From: Chromatiaceae bacterium
Lineage (GTDB): Bacteria > Pseudomonadota > Gammaproteobacteria > Chromatiales > Chromatiaceae
Direction: 5' to 3'
NCBI GenBank assembly: GCA_022340805.1
Contig: JAJDNF010000054.1
Location: forward strand, 98,355 to 162,354
Length of the DNA: 64,000 nucleotides
Part shown: piece after piece, positions 56,496 through 64,000 of the stretch
Layout of the letters: the number at the start of each line of letters is the position of its first letter
How positions within the stretch are numbered: position 1 is the stretch's first letter
Made by a program: the position numbers and the translations under genes
Notes under the pieces: generated by a model
The model's input: the letters and a program-made list of their open reading frames with translations, nothing else
What the model was told of the DNA's origin: nothing
Databases searched by the model: none

Positions 56496-56927
56496 ATGGC
56501 GCGAGGAAGACGATTCAAGGCCCCCAAGGTGTCGACGGTGATCGGTCAGGGGACCGTGGTAACCGGCGACGTGGCGTTTTCAGGTGGACTGCACCTGGAT
56601 GGCACGATCAAGGGGAACGTAGCGGGAATGGCCGATACGCATTCGACGCTCACGGTGAGCGAGCAGGGGGGCGTCGAGGGCGACGTCAGGGTGGAAAACC
56701 TGATCCTGAACGGGACCGTGGTAGGCGACGTGTATGCGAACGAGCGGGCCGAGCTGGCGCCGAACGCGCGGGTCTCCGGGACGGTCTACTATCGCCTGTT
56801 GGAGATGGCGATGGGCGCGGAGGTCAACGGTCAGCTGGTGCATACCGATGAGAGCGAGCCGCCGATGCTGGGTCACGATGACAGCAGCGAGCGGGTCGGC
56901 GGAGAGGCCGTCGCCGAGGAACCTTAA
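56496..56927 (+). CDS. Bactofilin
   Basis: Bactofilins polymerise into membrane-associated filaments without nucleotide. The 143-aa protein has a disordered N-terminus, then a right-handed beta-helix with short repeats: TVIGQGTVVTGDVAFSGGLHLDGTIKGNV, TLTVSEQGGVEGDVRVENL, and LNGTVVGDVYANERAELAPN. A disordered tail ends it. It may shape the cell or localise the upstream coiled-coil protein. Confidence 0.92.
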   Translation: MARGRRFKAPKVSTVIGQGTVVTGDVAFSGGLHLDGTIKGNVAGMADTHSTLTVSEQGGVEGDVRVENLILNGTVVGDVYANERAELAPNARVSGTVYYRLLEMAMGAEVNGQLVHTDESEPPMLGHDDSSERVGGEAVAEEP

Positions 56928-57015
56928 TACTTGACTAAATTCATCGGAATAAGGCATACTTCGCACAGAATCGGACCGATCGGGTCCTCTTAAATCCGTG
57001 GGTTTAGGTGGCTGT

Positions 57016-57369
57016 ATGACTGAGCTAGCAACGACGAGTAGCGATGCCCTGGTATTCACCTCGGCGGCGGCGAAAAAGGTATCCGAACTGATTGCCGAGG
57101 AAGGCAACCCCGGGCTGATGTTGCGGATCTACGTCCAGGGTGGCGGCTGCTCCGGATTCCAGTACGGTTTTACGTTTGACGAGAACGTCAACGAAGGCGA
57201 TGAGCAGATCGTGACTGACGGCATAACACTGCTGATAGATCCGATGAGCGTCCAGTATCTGATGGGTGCCGAGGTCGATTACTCGGAAGGCCTGCAGGGT
57301 GCGCAGTTTGTGATCCGCAATCCGAATGCCACGACGACCTGCGGTTGCGGCTCGTCATTCTCGACCTGA
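57016..57369 (+). CDS. erpA: Fe-S cluster insertion protein ErpA
   Basis: ErpA delivers [4Fe-4S] clusters to targets such as IspG. The 117-aa protein has [20 protein letters not shown] (Cys45) and TTCGCGSSF (Cys109, Cys111), the full A-type ligand set, and matches E. coli ErpA (114 aa). A terminator follows. The 88 bases upstream contain a possible promoter (an AT-rich TTGACT near 56931). Confidence 0.95.
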   Translation: MTELATTSSDALVFTSAAAKKVSELIAEEGNPGLMLRIYVQGGGCSGFQYGFTFDENVNEGDEQIVTDGITLLIDPMSVQYLMGAEVDYSEGLQGAQFVIRNPNATTTCGCGSSFST

Positions 57370-57392
57370 ACGACCAGCACGTCATGAAAAAG

Positions 57393-57415
57393 CGCCCGGC
57401 CGCGGGCGTTTTTTT
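57393..57415 (+). terminator. Rho-independent terminator of erpA
   Basis: A 6-bp stem (CGCCCG with CGGGCG, 4-nt loop) is followed by seven Ts at 57409-57415, 24 bases after the erpA stop. Confidence 0.88.
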
Positions 57416-57589
57416 GCGTAGCGATCTCGCCCGCAAATTTCATGAAGTGAAGGCGGACGGGAACATTATGTTTCGTGGCATCCGGAGGGCGTTCGATGCG
57501 TTCTTCGGCCCTGGTATTCGACGTGACAGTTTGTCCTGTTCGGGCTCTGGCCGCGCTGGACTTTGCATTTGCGCCGATCCCCCTCAAAC

Positions 57590-57611
57590 CATAGCTTCGG
57601 CTATGCTTTTT
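57590..57611 (+). terminator. UUCG-loop hairpin with T run
   Basis: The stem CATAGC/GCTATG closes a TTCG tetraloop and is followed by CTTTTT. A UUCG loop is unusually stable. It lies in a gene-free stretch about 175 bases past the previous terminator, so it may end an unannotated small transcript. It also stands in front of the convergent pat gene. Confidence 0.65.
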
Positions 57612-57680
57612 CGGCCGATCAGCCCAACTGTTTCGCCCGTCACACCCTGATTGCCAAACCCTTCCTGGAATTTGCAGGCT

Positions 57681-60365
57681 CTAGAGGTGCCGCCTGACCT
57701 CGACCACGTCCGGCTCGTCGGCATGATGAACCGTTCGAAAACCAAGATTCTCGCACAGTCGTAACATCTTGCTGTTCTTCGACAGCACCTCGCCCTCCAT
57801 GATCTCGATGCCGCGGTCGCGCGCGACCGTCATCAGACGCTGCATCAGCTGACGCCCGATGCCTTTCTGCTGCCAGGCGTCGGCCACGGTCAGTGCGAAC
57901 TCGCATGACTGCTTGTCGGGGTTGCTGACGTAGCGCGCCACACCGAGGATACGTGCCTCGGGGCTATGTTCGTTGATCACCGCAACCAGCGCCATCTCGC
58001 GGTCGTAGTCGATCTGCGTGAAACGCGCCAGCATCAGTGGGGTGAGCCGGTCCATGCTCTGCATGAAGCGGAAGTATTTGCTCTCGGCGGACAGATTCAC
58101 GACGAAGTCCTGTTCGATCTCCGCATCTTCCGGACGGATCGGGCGAACCAGCACATCGGTACCATCCGGCAGCTGCCAGGAGGTTTCGAGTTCCGGTGGG
58201 TAGGGGTGGATCGCCATATGGCCGTAGCGCGCGGTGCTGGTCCTCGGTGGTGCGATCACCACCCGCGCGTCCACCGCGATCACGCCCTCTTCATCGACCA
58301 GTAGCGGGTTGATGTCGAGCTCCTGGACCTCGGGTAGTTCGCAGGCGATCTCCGAAATCCGTTGCAGCACGTCGGTGAGCTTGCAGATATCGGCCTCGGG
58401 CAGATGGCGAAACTGTTTGAGGAAGCGCGCAGTGCGCGTGCCACGGATCATTTCGCGACTCAGATACTCGTTCAGCGGCGGCAGCGCGACCTGGCTGTCG
58501 GCGACTATCTCGACCGCGGTGCCGCCGGCACCGAAGCTGATCACCGGGCCGAATACCGGGTCGTGCGCGATCCCGATCATGATCTCGCGCGCATGTGGAC
58601 GCTCCAGCATCGGCTCTATCGTCACGCCCGAGACGCGTGCATCAGGGACCAGCTCCTTGACGCTGTCCATCATCTCGCGGAACGCGGTGCGCACCGAGCG
58701 CGGCTCGCGAATATTCAGGCGCACGCCACCGACATCCGATTTGTGGGTGATATCGGGCGAGTTGATTTTCATCGCGACGGGCAGCCCGACGCCTTCGGCG
58801 GCGACCAGCGCCTCGGCCGCGGAGGTGACGTTGATGCTGGTCGACGAGGGGATATGAAAGGCCCGCAACACGGCCTTCGCCTCTGTGTTGCTCAGGGTGT
58901 AACGTCGTTCGCCCATCGCAGTTTCGATGATCAGCCGGGCGCCGTCCACGTCGGGCTCGCGATGCCTGGACAACGGCGCGGGTGCCTGCAGCAGGGCCTT
59001 TTGGTTGTGCCGGTAGCATGCCAGGTAGCCGAAGGCATCGACGCCGCCCTCTGGGCTGCTAAAGTGCGGTATACCGGCTTCGGCAAAGCGTTTGCGCCCT
59101 TCTTTGACCAGGTTCTCGCCCATCCAGCAGGCGAGTACCGGCTTGTTGGCCTTTTGTGCGGCGGCCACTACTCCGTCGGCGCACGCGGTCGGGTCGGTCA
59201 TGGCCTGCGGCGTCAACAGGACCAGCAGGCCATCGACGTTCTTGTCAGCCAGCACGATCTCGGTGGCCGCGTGATAGCGCGCACTGTCGGCATCTCCGAG
59301 GATATCGACCGGGTCGCTGTGCGACCAATGTGCCGGCAACAGCTCGCTCAAGCGGTCGATGGACTGCCGCGACAGTTCGGCAAGCGGCACACTAAGGTCG
59401 CTGGCACGGTCGGCGGCCATTACGCCCGGGCCGCCGCCGTTGGTCACGATTGCCAGCCTGGGCCCCTCGACGCGTGTGCCCGAGGCAAGCGTCTGCGCGG
59501 CGGCGAACAGCTGGTTTACCGTCAGCACCCGCACCGCGCCGGCGCGCTGCACCGCGGCATCGAACACGTTGTCGCCGCCGATCATCGCCCCGGTGTGTGA
59601 GACCGCGGCACGCGTGCCGCTCTCGTTGCGTCCGGATTTGACCACGATTACGGGTTTCAGCCGCGCGGCTACCCGCAGGCCGCTCATGAATGAGCGCGCA
59701 TCTGTGACCCCTTCGACATACAGCAGGATGCTCTTGGTCTCGGGATCGACCGCCAGGTAGTCCAGGATGTCACCAAACCCCACATCGGCCGTCGCACCGA
59801 GTGACGCAACCGCGGAAAATCCGAAGCCGTTCGAATCCGCCCAGTCCAGCAGGGCGGTGCAGAAGGCGCCGGACTGGGCAACCAGGGCGACTTGTCCCGT
59901 TTGCGCGCCGCTCTTGGCGAAGGTCGCGTTCAGTCCGACCCGCGGCCGGATCACGCCGAGGCAGTTCGGGCCGACCAATGGGATGCCGTGGGTGCGGGCG
60001 ATGTCCACGATCTCGTTTTGCAGTAGCAGGCCGCGCTTGCCAACCTCGGCGAACCCGGCGGACAGGACGGTTACGGCGCCTACGCCGTGCTCGGCGCATT
60101 GGCGCAGGACCTCGGGGATGGCGGGTGCAGGAATGGCGATGACGACCAGGTCGATTGGGTGGTCGATTTGGCTGATCGAGGCATAGGCGCGGAGTCCCTG
60201 AACACTGTCGTGTTTCGGGTTGACCGGGTAGATCTCGCCCTTGAAGCCACCTTCGCGGATGTTGCGCAGCACCTGGCCGCCGACCGAGGTCTCGCGCTCG
60301 GAGGCGCCGACGACGGCCACCGATTGCGGTTCGAAGATCTTGTTCAGGTAGTGTTTTTTCATCAT
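57681..60365 (-). CDS. Pat/YfiQ-type protein lysine acetyltransferase (acyl-CoA ligase-like plus GNAT)
   Basis: This 894-aa protein has a CoA-binding/ligase-like part and a C-terminal GNAT domain. The N-terminal part has VAVVGASERETSVGGQVLRN, LVGPNCLGVIRP, AVSHTGAMIGGDN and ATP-grasp elements (LPVAMKINSPDITHKSDVGGVRLN). The GNAT domain (about 730-894) has SPEARILGVARYV and WQQKGIGRQLMQRLM. This is the layout of Pat/PatZ, which acetylates lysines of enzymes such as acetyl-CoA synthetase and inactivates them. It is divergent from a deacetylase gene 133 bases away. Confidence 0.9.
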   Translation of the reverse strand: MMKKHYLNKIFEPQSVAVVGASERETSVGGQVLRNIREGGFKGEIYPVNPKHDSVQGLRAYASISQIDHPIDLVVIAIPAPAIPEVLRQCAEHGVGAVTVLSAGFAEVGKRGLLLQNEIVDIARTHGIPLVGPNCLGVIRPRVGLNATFAKSGAQTGQVALVAQSGAFCTALLDWADSNGFGFSAVASLGATADVGFGDILDYLAVDPETKSILLYVEGVTDARSFMSGLRVAARLKPVIVVKSGRNESGTRAAVSHTGAMIGGDNVFDAAVQRAGAVRVLTVNQLFAAAQTLASGTRVEGPRLAIVTNGGGPGVMAADRASDLSVPLAELSRQSIDRLSELLPAHWSHSDPVDILGDADSARYHAATEIVLADKNVDGLLVLLTPQAMTDPTACADGVVAAAQKANKPVLACWMGENLVKEGRKRFAEAGIPHFSSPEGGVDAFGYLACYRHNQKALLQAPAPLSRHREPDVDGARLIIETAMGERRYTLSNTEAKAVLRAFHIPSSTSINVTSAAEALVAAEGVGLPVAMKINSPDITHKSDVGGVRLNIREPRSVRTAFREMMDSVKELVPDARVSGVTIEPMLERPHAREIMIGIAHDPVFGPVISFGAGGTAVEIVADSQVALPPLNEYLSREMIRGTRTARFLKQFRHLPEADICKLTDVLQRISEIACELPEVQELDINPLLVDEEGVIAVDARVVIAPPRTSTARYGHMAIHPYPPELETSWQLPDGTDVLVRPIRPEDAEIEQDFVVNLSAESKYFRFMQSMDRLTPLMLARFTQIDYDREMALVAVINEHSPEARILGVARYVSNPDKQSCEFALTVADAWQQKGIGRQLMQRLMTVARDRGIEIMEGEVLSKNSKMLRLCENLGFRTVHHADEPDVVEVRRHL

Positions 60366-60497
60366 GCCATTACTTCAGCGGGATTCGAAATTCGGGCGGG
60401 CGAGCGGGATATGCGTCAGGATCGTCCGTCAGTGAGATGCCAATGTTGCACCGCAACAATCGTTGCGGCAAGATCTATCGAAAGTTGAGGGCGAAAA

Positions 60498-61424
60498 ATG
60501 GCGATCGCTTACATCTCTCATTACGACTGCCAGCTTCACGATATGGGGCACCATCACCCCGAGCAGCCGGCGCGCCTGAGCGCGATCAATGATCGTCTGA
60601 TCGCCACCGGACTGGAGATGGTGCTGCATCAGTACGATGCGCCGCTGGCGACCCGCGCACAGCTCGAGGCCGTGCATGACCCGGCGTACGTGGATGAGGT
60701 CTTCAATGCCTCGCCCGAGGCGGGGATCGTCTGGGTGGATGGCGAAACCGCGATGAATCCGCATTCGCTAACGGCGGCTTTGCGTGCCGCCGGCGCGGTG
60801 GTGCTCGGTACGGACCTGGTCATGGACGGGAGGGCACGGCAGGTGTTTTGCGCGGTGCGACCCCCTGGCCATCATGCCGAGCGTCGCCGTACGATGGGGT
60901 TTTGTCTGTTCAATAACGTGGCGGTCGGCGCGTATCACGCCCTGAATAGCCACGGGCTGCAGCGGATAGCCATCGTCGATTTCGATGTCCATCACGGCAA
61001 TGGCACCGAAGACATTGTGTCCGGTGATGCGCGCGTGCTGTTCTGTTCGACCTTCCAGCACCCGTTTTACCCGCACTCGGGATATGCGGACACGGCGGCG
61101 AATGTCGCCAATGCGCCGCTGCCGGCGGGCAGCAACGGCAAGGTGTTCCGGGCGGCGGTCGAGGAGCACTGGTTGCCGCGACTCGAGGCGTTTGCCCCGG
61201 AGCTGATATTCATTTCGGCTGGTTTCGATGCCCACCAGGCGGAGGACATGGCGGGTCTGAGTCTGGTCGACGCAGATTTCGCCTGGGTGACCCGCCGCAT
61301 GTGCGAACAGGCGGAACGCAGTGCGGGCGGTCGCATCGTTTCCACCCTGGAAGGTGGCTATGAGCTGCATGCGCTGGCTCGCAGTGTCGAGGCCCACCTG
61401 AAGGCGTTTCTCGGCGACAACTGA
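60498..61424 (+). CDS. Histone deacetylase family protein (AcuC/HdaH-like)
   Basis: This 308-aa protein is a zinc-dependent deacetylase. It has RPPGHHAERRRTMGFCLFNN, IVDFDVHHGNGTEDI (the zinc Asp and His) and FISAGFDAHQAEDMAGL, plus the GGYE motif near the end. Bacterial members deacetylate acetyl-lysine or acetylpolyamines. It is divergent from the Pat-type acetyltransferase; together they could form an on/off pair for protein acetylation. Polyamine deacetylase is another option. Confidence 0.9.
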   Translation: MAIAYISHYDCQLHDMGHHHPEQPARLSAINDRLIATGLEMVLHQYDAPLATRAQLEAVHDPAYVDEVFNASPEAGIVWVDGETAMNPHSLTAALRAAGAVVLGTDLVMDGRARQVFCAVRPPGHHAERRRTMGFCLFNNVAVGAYHALNSHGLQRIAIVDFDVHHGNGTEDIVSGDARVLFCSTFQHPFYPHSGYADTAANVANAPLPAGSNGKVFRAAVEEHWLPRLEAFAPELIFISAGFDAHQAEDMAGLSLVDADFAWVTRRMCEQAERSAGGRIVSTLEGGYELHALARSVEAHLKAFLGDN

Positions 61425-61485
61425 AGCTGAAAACGCTTGGCCAACCGGATGGGCGACGCGGGTCCCGGAGTCCGCTGTACGCGAG

Positions 61486-62589
61486 TCACGCGGGGTGGAT
61501 GGCTCCGAGAATGCGTGGTCCCTTTGCACCGGTGACCGATGGCAGGTTACCTGCGGCGCTGTTCAGTGCCCGTTGCGCCAGCCACGCGAAGGCCATGGCC
61601 TCCATCCACTTGGGGTCTACCCCGAATCCTGCGGTCGATTCGACGGGCAGGCCGAGGTATCGGCCCAGTTCCTTCATCAGGTGTCGGTTGTGCACGCCAC
61701 CGCCACATACCAGCACGCGCGCTGTGTTGGGGGCGTGGCGACTGATCGCGTCTGCAACCGTCTGACAGGTGAGCGCCAACAGCGTGGCCTGAACCGCGGC
61801 CGGGGATGCCTGCTCAAACCCAGTCAGCTTCCGGTTCAGCCAGTGGATGGAAAAATGCTGCGTGCCGGTGCTCTTGGGCGGCTGTTGCGCGAAGAAGGGG
61901 TCGTCCATCATGAATTCGAGTAATCGGTCATTTGCTGCCGCAGATGCCGCCCAGACCCCTTCCTGGTCAAACGGCTTGTCGTGATGCTGTCGGATCCAGG
62001 CGTCCATCAGGCAGTTGGCCGGCCCTGTGTCGAAGCCGATGACAGGCAGTCCGCGGTCGGCAGGCAGTACCGTGATGTTTGCGATTCCGCCGAGGTTGAG
62101 TACGGCCCGGTCTTCGGATTCGTCGCGCAGGATCGCGGCGTGGAACGCCGGGGCCAGTGGCGCACCCTGGCCACCGGCCGCCATGTCGCGGCGCCGGAAG
62201 TCGTTGACCGTGGTAATCCCGGTCCGCTCGGCAATGACATTGGCGTCGCCAATTTGCAGGGTCGTTGGATAGGTGGCGTCGGGCAGGTGGGCGACCGTCT
62301 GGCCATGCCAACCGATCGCGGACACCTTGCCGGGATCGACCGAGCCGGCCTGCAGCAGTTTGCTCACCGCGTCAGCAACAAAGGCACCGATCTCTGCGTC
62401 CAGAACGGCTAGCGAGTCTGCATCTATCGACTCACCGGCCGCCAGACCCTGCATGCGTCGGCGCAACCCGGGTGGCCACGCGGAACTCGACGCCGCAAGC
62501 AGTCTCGGTGTCTGCTGGTCGAGCCCGACGACAGCAATGTCTACGGCGTCCATGCTGGTTCCCGACATGACACCGATGAAGAGTGCCAC
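61486..62589 (-). CDS. anmK: Anhydro-N-acetylmuramic acid kinase
   Basis: AnmK phosphorylates anhydroMurNAc to MurNAc-6-P in peptidoglycan recycling. The 367-aa protein starts MALFIGVMSGTSMDAVDIAVV. It has GWHGQTVAHLPD, FRRRDMAAGGQGAPLAPAFH, VLNLGGIANITVLPAD, GFDTGPANCLMDAWI and CGGGVHNRHLMKEL. It lies 5 bases after the M23 endopeptidase gene, another murein enzyme, so they may form an operon. Confidence 0.96.
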   Translation of the reverse strand: MALFIGVMSGTSMDAVDIAVVGLDQQTPRLLAASSSAWPPGLRRRMQGLAAGESIDADSLAVLDAEIGAFVADAVSKLLQAGSVDPGKVSAIGWHGQTVAHLPDATYPTTLQIGDANVIAERTGITTVNDFRRRDMAAGGQGAPLAPAFHAAILRDESEDRAVLNLGGIANITVLPADRGLPVIGFDTGPANCLMDAWIRQHHDKPFDQEGVWAASAAANDRLLEFMMDDPFFAQQPPKSTGTQHFSIHWLNRKLTGFEQASPAAVQATLLALTCQTVADAISRHAPNTARVLVCGGGVHNRHLMKELGRYLGLPVESTAGFGVDPKWMEAMAFAWLAQRALNSAAGNLPSVTGAKGPRILGAIHPA

Positions 62590-62594
62590 CTCTG

Positions 62595-64000
62595 TCAGGG
62601 TGTTTTCGCTGAGGGCCCCGCACTTGCAACCATGGTCTCGGCCGGGATTGCCTCCAACTTTGCCAACAATGGCGCGGTCGTTTTGCGGAACGCCGCCAGC
62701 TCAGCGGGCGGCAGCGAAAGTGACTTCGGCAGCTTCACCCGAAGCGGGTCGCGATGTTGGCCGTTCACGCGGAATTCGTAGTGCAGGTGCGGACCTGTCG
62801 CCAGGCCGGTCTTGCCGACGTAACCGATGACCTGGCCCTGCTTGACGCGATTTCCGTTGGTCGCGCGCGCGGAAAACTTGGATAGATGTGCGTAGACGGT
62901 GGTGTACTGGCCGGTGTGCGCGAGAATCACGGTGTTTCCGTAACCGTTCTTTTTGCCCCTGAACAGCACCCGCCCATCGCCGGTCGCCTTCACCGGTGTC
63001 CCCATTGGGGCTGCGTAATCGACGCCTTTGTGCGAGCGCCACTTTTTCAGGATGGGGTGCCAGCGTCGCACCGTGAAGCCGGAGCTGACGCGCGCGAACT
63101 TGATCGGCGTGCGGATAAACGCGCGTCGCTTGCTCTGCCCGTCGGTGTCGAAGTAACCGACCTCGCCACTGCCGTCTTCGTAGCGGACGGCGCGGAAGGT
63201 CGTGCCGCGGCTGGTGAATTCGGCTGCCAAAATGGGACCGTTGCGCAACTTTTCGCCGTCGAGATACTGTTCTTCGTAGAGCACGCGGAACTGGTCGCCG
63301 GCACGTATTTCCAGGGCGAAATCGATATCCCAGCCGAATACCGTCGCCAGTTCCATGATCTGTCCGTCCGACAGCCCGGCCTTCTGCCCGTCGACAAACA
63401 ATGACGATTCGATAATCCCCGCCGTGGCCGAGACCCGTCGTTCTACTGCCTTGCTGACCTCTTCTACATTGATGTCGTCGTCGGCAATGGCGACCCGGAG
63501 GCTCTCCACGCGGTTGCGGTGGAGTTCCAGTCTGGTCAGCTCGTTATTCTCGTCAAACTGGAAACGCAGGCGCTGCCCGGGGCGGATCTGCGCCAGCGAC
63601 TCGGCTTGCTTGCTGCTGTTGACGATCTTGTGCAGCAGCTGGGCATCAAGGCCCTGTTGGGCGAAGATCTTGGACAGCGATTCGCCCTTTGCGACACGGT
63701 GCTCTACCCAGTGCAACTGGGGCGCGGGATCGGCGAGCTGTTCGGTCGTCTCGACCGATGCAGGCTCGGATTCTGGCGTGATCTGCAGCTCCACGCCGGT
63801 TGGCTCGGCGAGGATCGCGGTGGTCGGCGCAAGGATTCCGGCGTCTGGGGATTTTTCTGATCCGAGCAGTGCCGTCGCCGGCGGCATCTCCACCGTGGTC
63901 AGCACCGCCGTGGGCGTGAGGAGGTCCGGCGCCGCGACGTAGTCCTCCTGACCCCGTGGATCTTGTGTCGCCTGTGAGTCGCGCGCGGGCAGGTTCAGCG
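62595..64000 (-). CDS. M23 metallo-endopeptidase (MepM-like), 5' end beyond window
   Basis: This gene enters from the right edge. The frame is open to base 64000 with no stop, so the true start lies outside and at least 468 residues are visible. An OapA/LysM-like segment (WVEHRVAKGESLSKIFAQQGLD) is followed by SATAGIIESSLFVDGQKAGLSD. The M23 domain has the zinc motif SHKGVDYAAPMGTPVKATGDG and the catalytic GPHLHYEFRVNGQHRDP. MepM-like enzymes cut D,D-crosslinks to allow murein growth. Its stop is 5 bases before anmK. Confidence 0.9.
   Translation of the reverse strand, partial: LNLPARDSQATQDPRGQEDYVAAPDLLTPTAVLTTVEMPPATALLGSEKSPDAGILAPTTAILAEPTGVELQITPESEPASVETTEQLADPAPQLHWVEHRVAKGESLSKIFAQQGLDAQLLHKIVNSSKQAESLAQIRPGQRLRFQFDENNELTRLELHRNRVESLRVAIADDDINVEEVSKAVERRVSATAGIIESSLFVDGQKAGLSDGQIMELATVFGWDIDFALEIRAGDQFRVLYEEQYLDGEKLRNGPILAAEFTSRGTTFRAVRYEDGSGEVGYFDTDGQSKRRAFIRTPIKFARVSSGFTVRRWHPILKKWRSHKGVDYAAPMGTPVKATGDGRVLFRGKKNGYGNTVILAHTGQYTTVYAHLSKFSARATNGNRVKQGQVIGYVGKTGLATGPHLHYEFRVNGQHRDPLRVKLPKSLSLPPAELAAFRKTTAPLLAKLEAIPAETMVASAGPSAKTP

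Larger units (their letters stand above)
57370..57680. other. Intergenic region after erpA, possible small RNA locus
   Basis: About 310 bases hold a terminator for erpA at its left end and a second UUCG hairpin with a T run about 180 bases further on. No open frame looks coding. The second terminator has no other transcript to end, so a small RNA starting after the first terminator is possible. Confidence 0.4.

Overview
This window is a GC-rich, densely coded stretch of bacterial chromosome, most likely from a gammaproteobacterium. The clues are a complete System I cytochrome c maturation operon (ccmABCDEFGHI), the gene order yicC-gmk-rpoZ-spoT, and greB, rep, rdgB, rph, rnd, mpl, hemL, thiD/thiE, erpA and anmK, all with gammaproteobacterial-type proteins. 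An orphan hypF, a nickel-permease-like protein and a DsrC/TusE-family protein hint at a respiratory or sulfur/hydrogen-using lifestyle such as the Chromatiales, but that is inference. I saw no insertion sequence, prophage, CRISPR array or other sign of recent mobile DNA.

Layout. 1-2.2 kb: end of a spermidine/putrescine ABC permease operon (potH fragment, potI) and an AraC-HTH/alkylguanine methyltransferase fusion. 2.3-5.0 kb, minus strand: a GNAT-peptidase C39 fusion overlapping a RimK-like ATP-grasp ligase. 5.0-8.3 kb, plus strand: an RMD1-family protein, then a remarkable 746-aa protein carrying two CDGSH iron-sulfur motifs, a Rieske domain and a complete thiamine-diphosphate enzyme, overlapped by a small membrane protein gene. 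8.5-11.4 kb: greB, a 57-aa GTG-start membrane protein, a CoA-binding protein, a membrane protein and class I aldolase fbaB. 11.5-14.9 kb: a coupled pqi operon with pqiA split into two genes. 15.1-21.1 kb: a TTG-start lipoprotein, tRNA-Arg(CCG), a NiCoT-like permease, an HPt-like protein without the phosphoryl His, hypF, and a DsrC/TusE homologue without the usual cysteines.

21.3-30.4 kb: ccmI to ccmA on the minus strand, with a divergent Crp/Fnr-type regulator and a membrane-anchored diheme cytochrome c, which would be a client of the Ccm machinery. 30.5-37.2 kb: rep, a 3-hydroxyisobutyrate dehydrogenase-like oxidoreductase, a DUF2782-type protein, rdgB, rph and an overlapping PP2C phosphatase/Ser-Thr kinase pair. 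37.4-41.4 kb: yicC-gmk-rpoZ-spoT. 41.4-50.6 kb: rnd, mpl, ubiX, a Lon-N domain protein, dedA, hemL, thiE, thiD, rubredoxin, a DUF5063-type protein and an A-type Fe-S carrier with a Gly/Cys tail.

50.7-54.4 kb, minus strand: a DUF4126-type protein, a thioredoxin-like protein, hemJ and a TPR membrane protein. 54.7-57.4 kb, plus strand: argC, a coiled-coil membrane protein, bactofilin and erpA, followed by a terminator and a second UUCG hairpin that may end a small RNA. 57.7-61.4 kb: a Pat-type protein acetyltransferase divergent from a histone-deacetylase-family deacetylase, a plausible acetylation/deacetylation pair. 61.5-64 kb: anmK and an M23 endopeptidase that runs off the right edge.

Most of the window is conserved housekeeping sequence. 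The least ordinary part is 2.3-8.3 kb. The CDGSH-CDGSH-Rieske-TPP polypeptide is the best candidate for an undescribed enzyme system: an apparent decarboxylase/oxidase with its own iron-sulfur electron path and a co-translated membrane partner. All functions are assigned by reading motifs and remembered family features; no database search was run.
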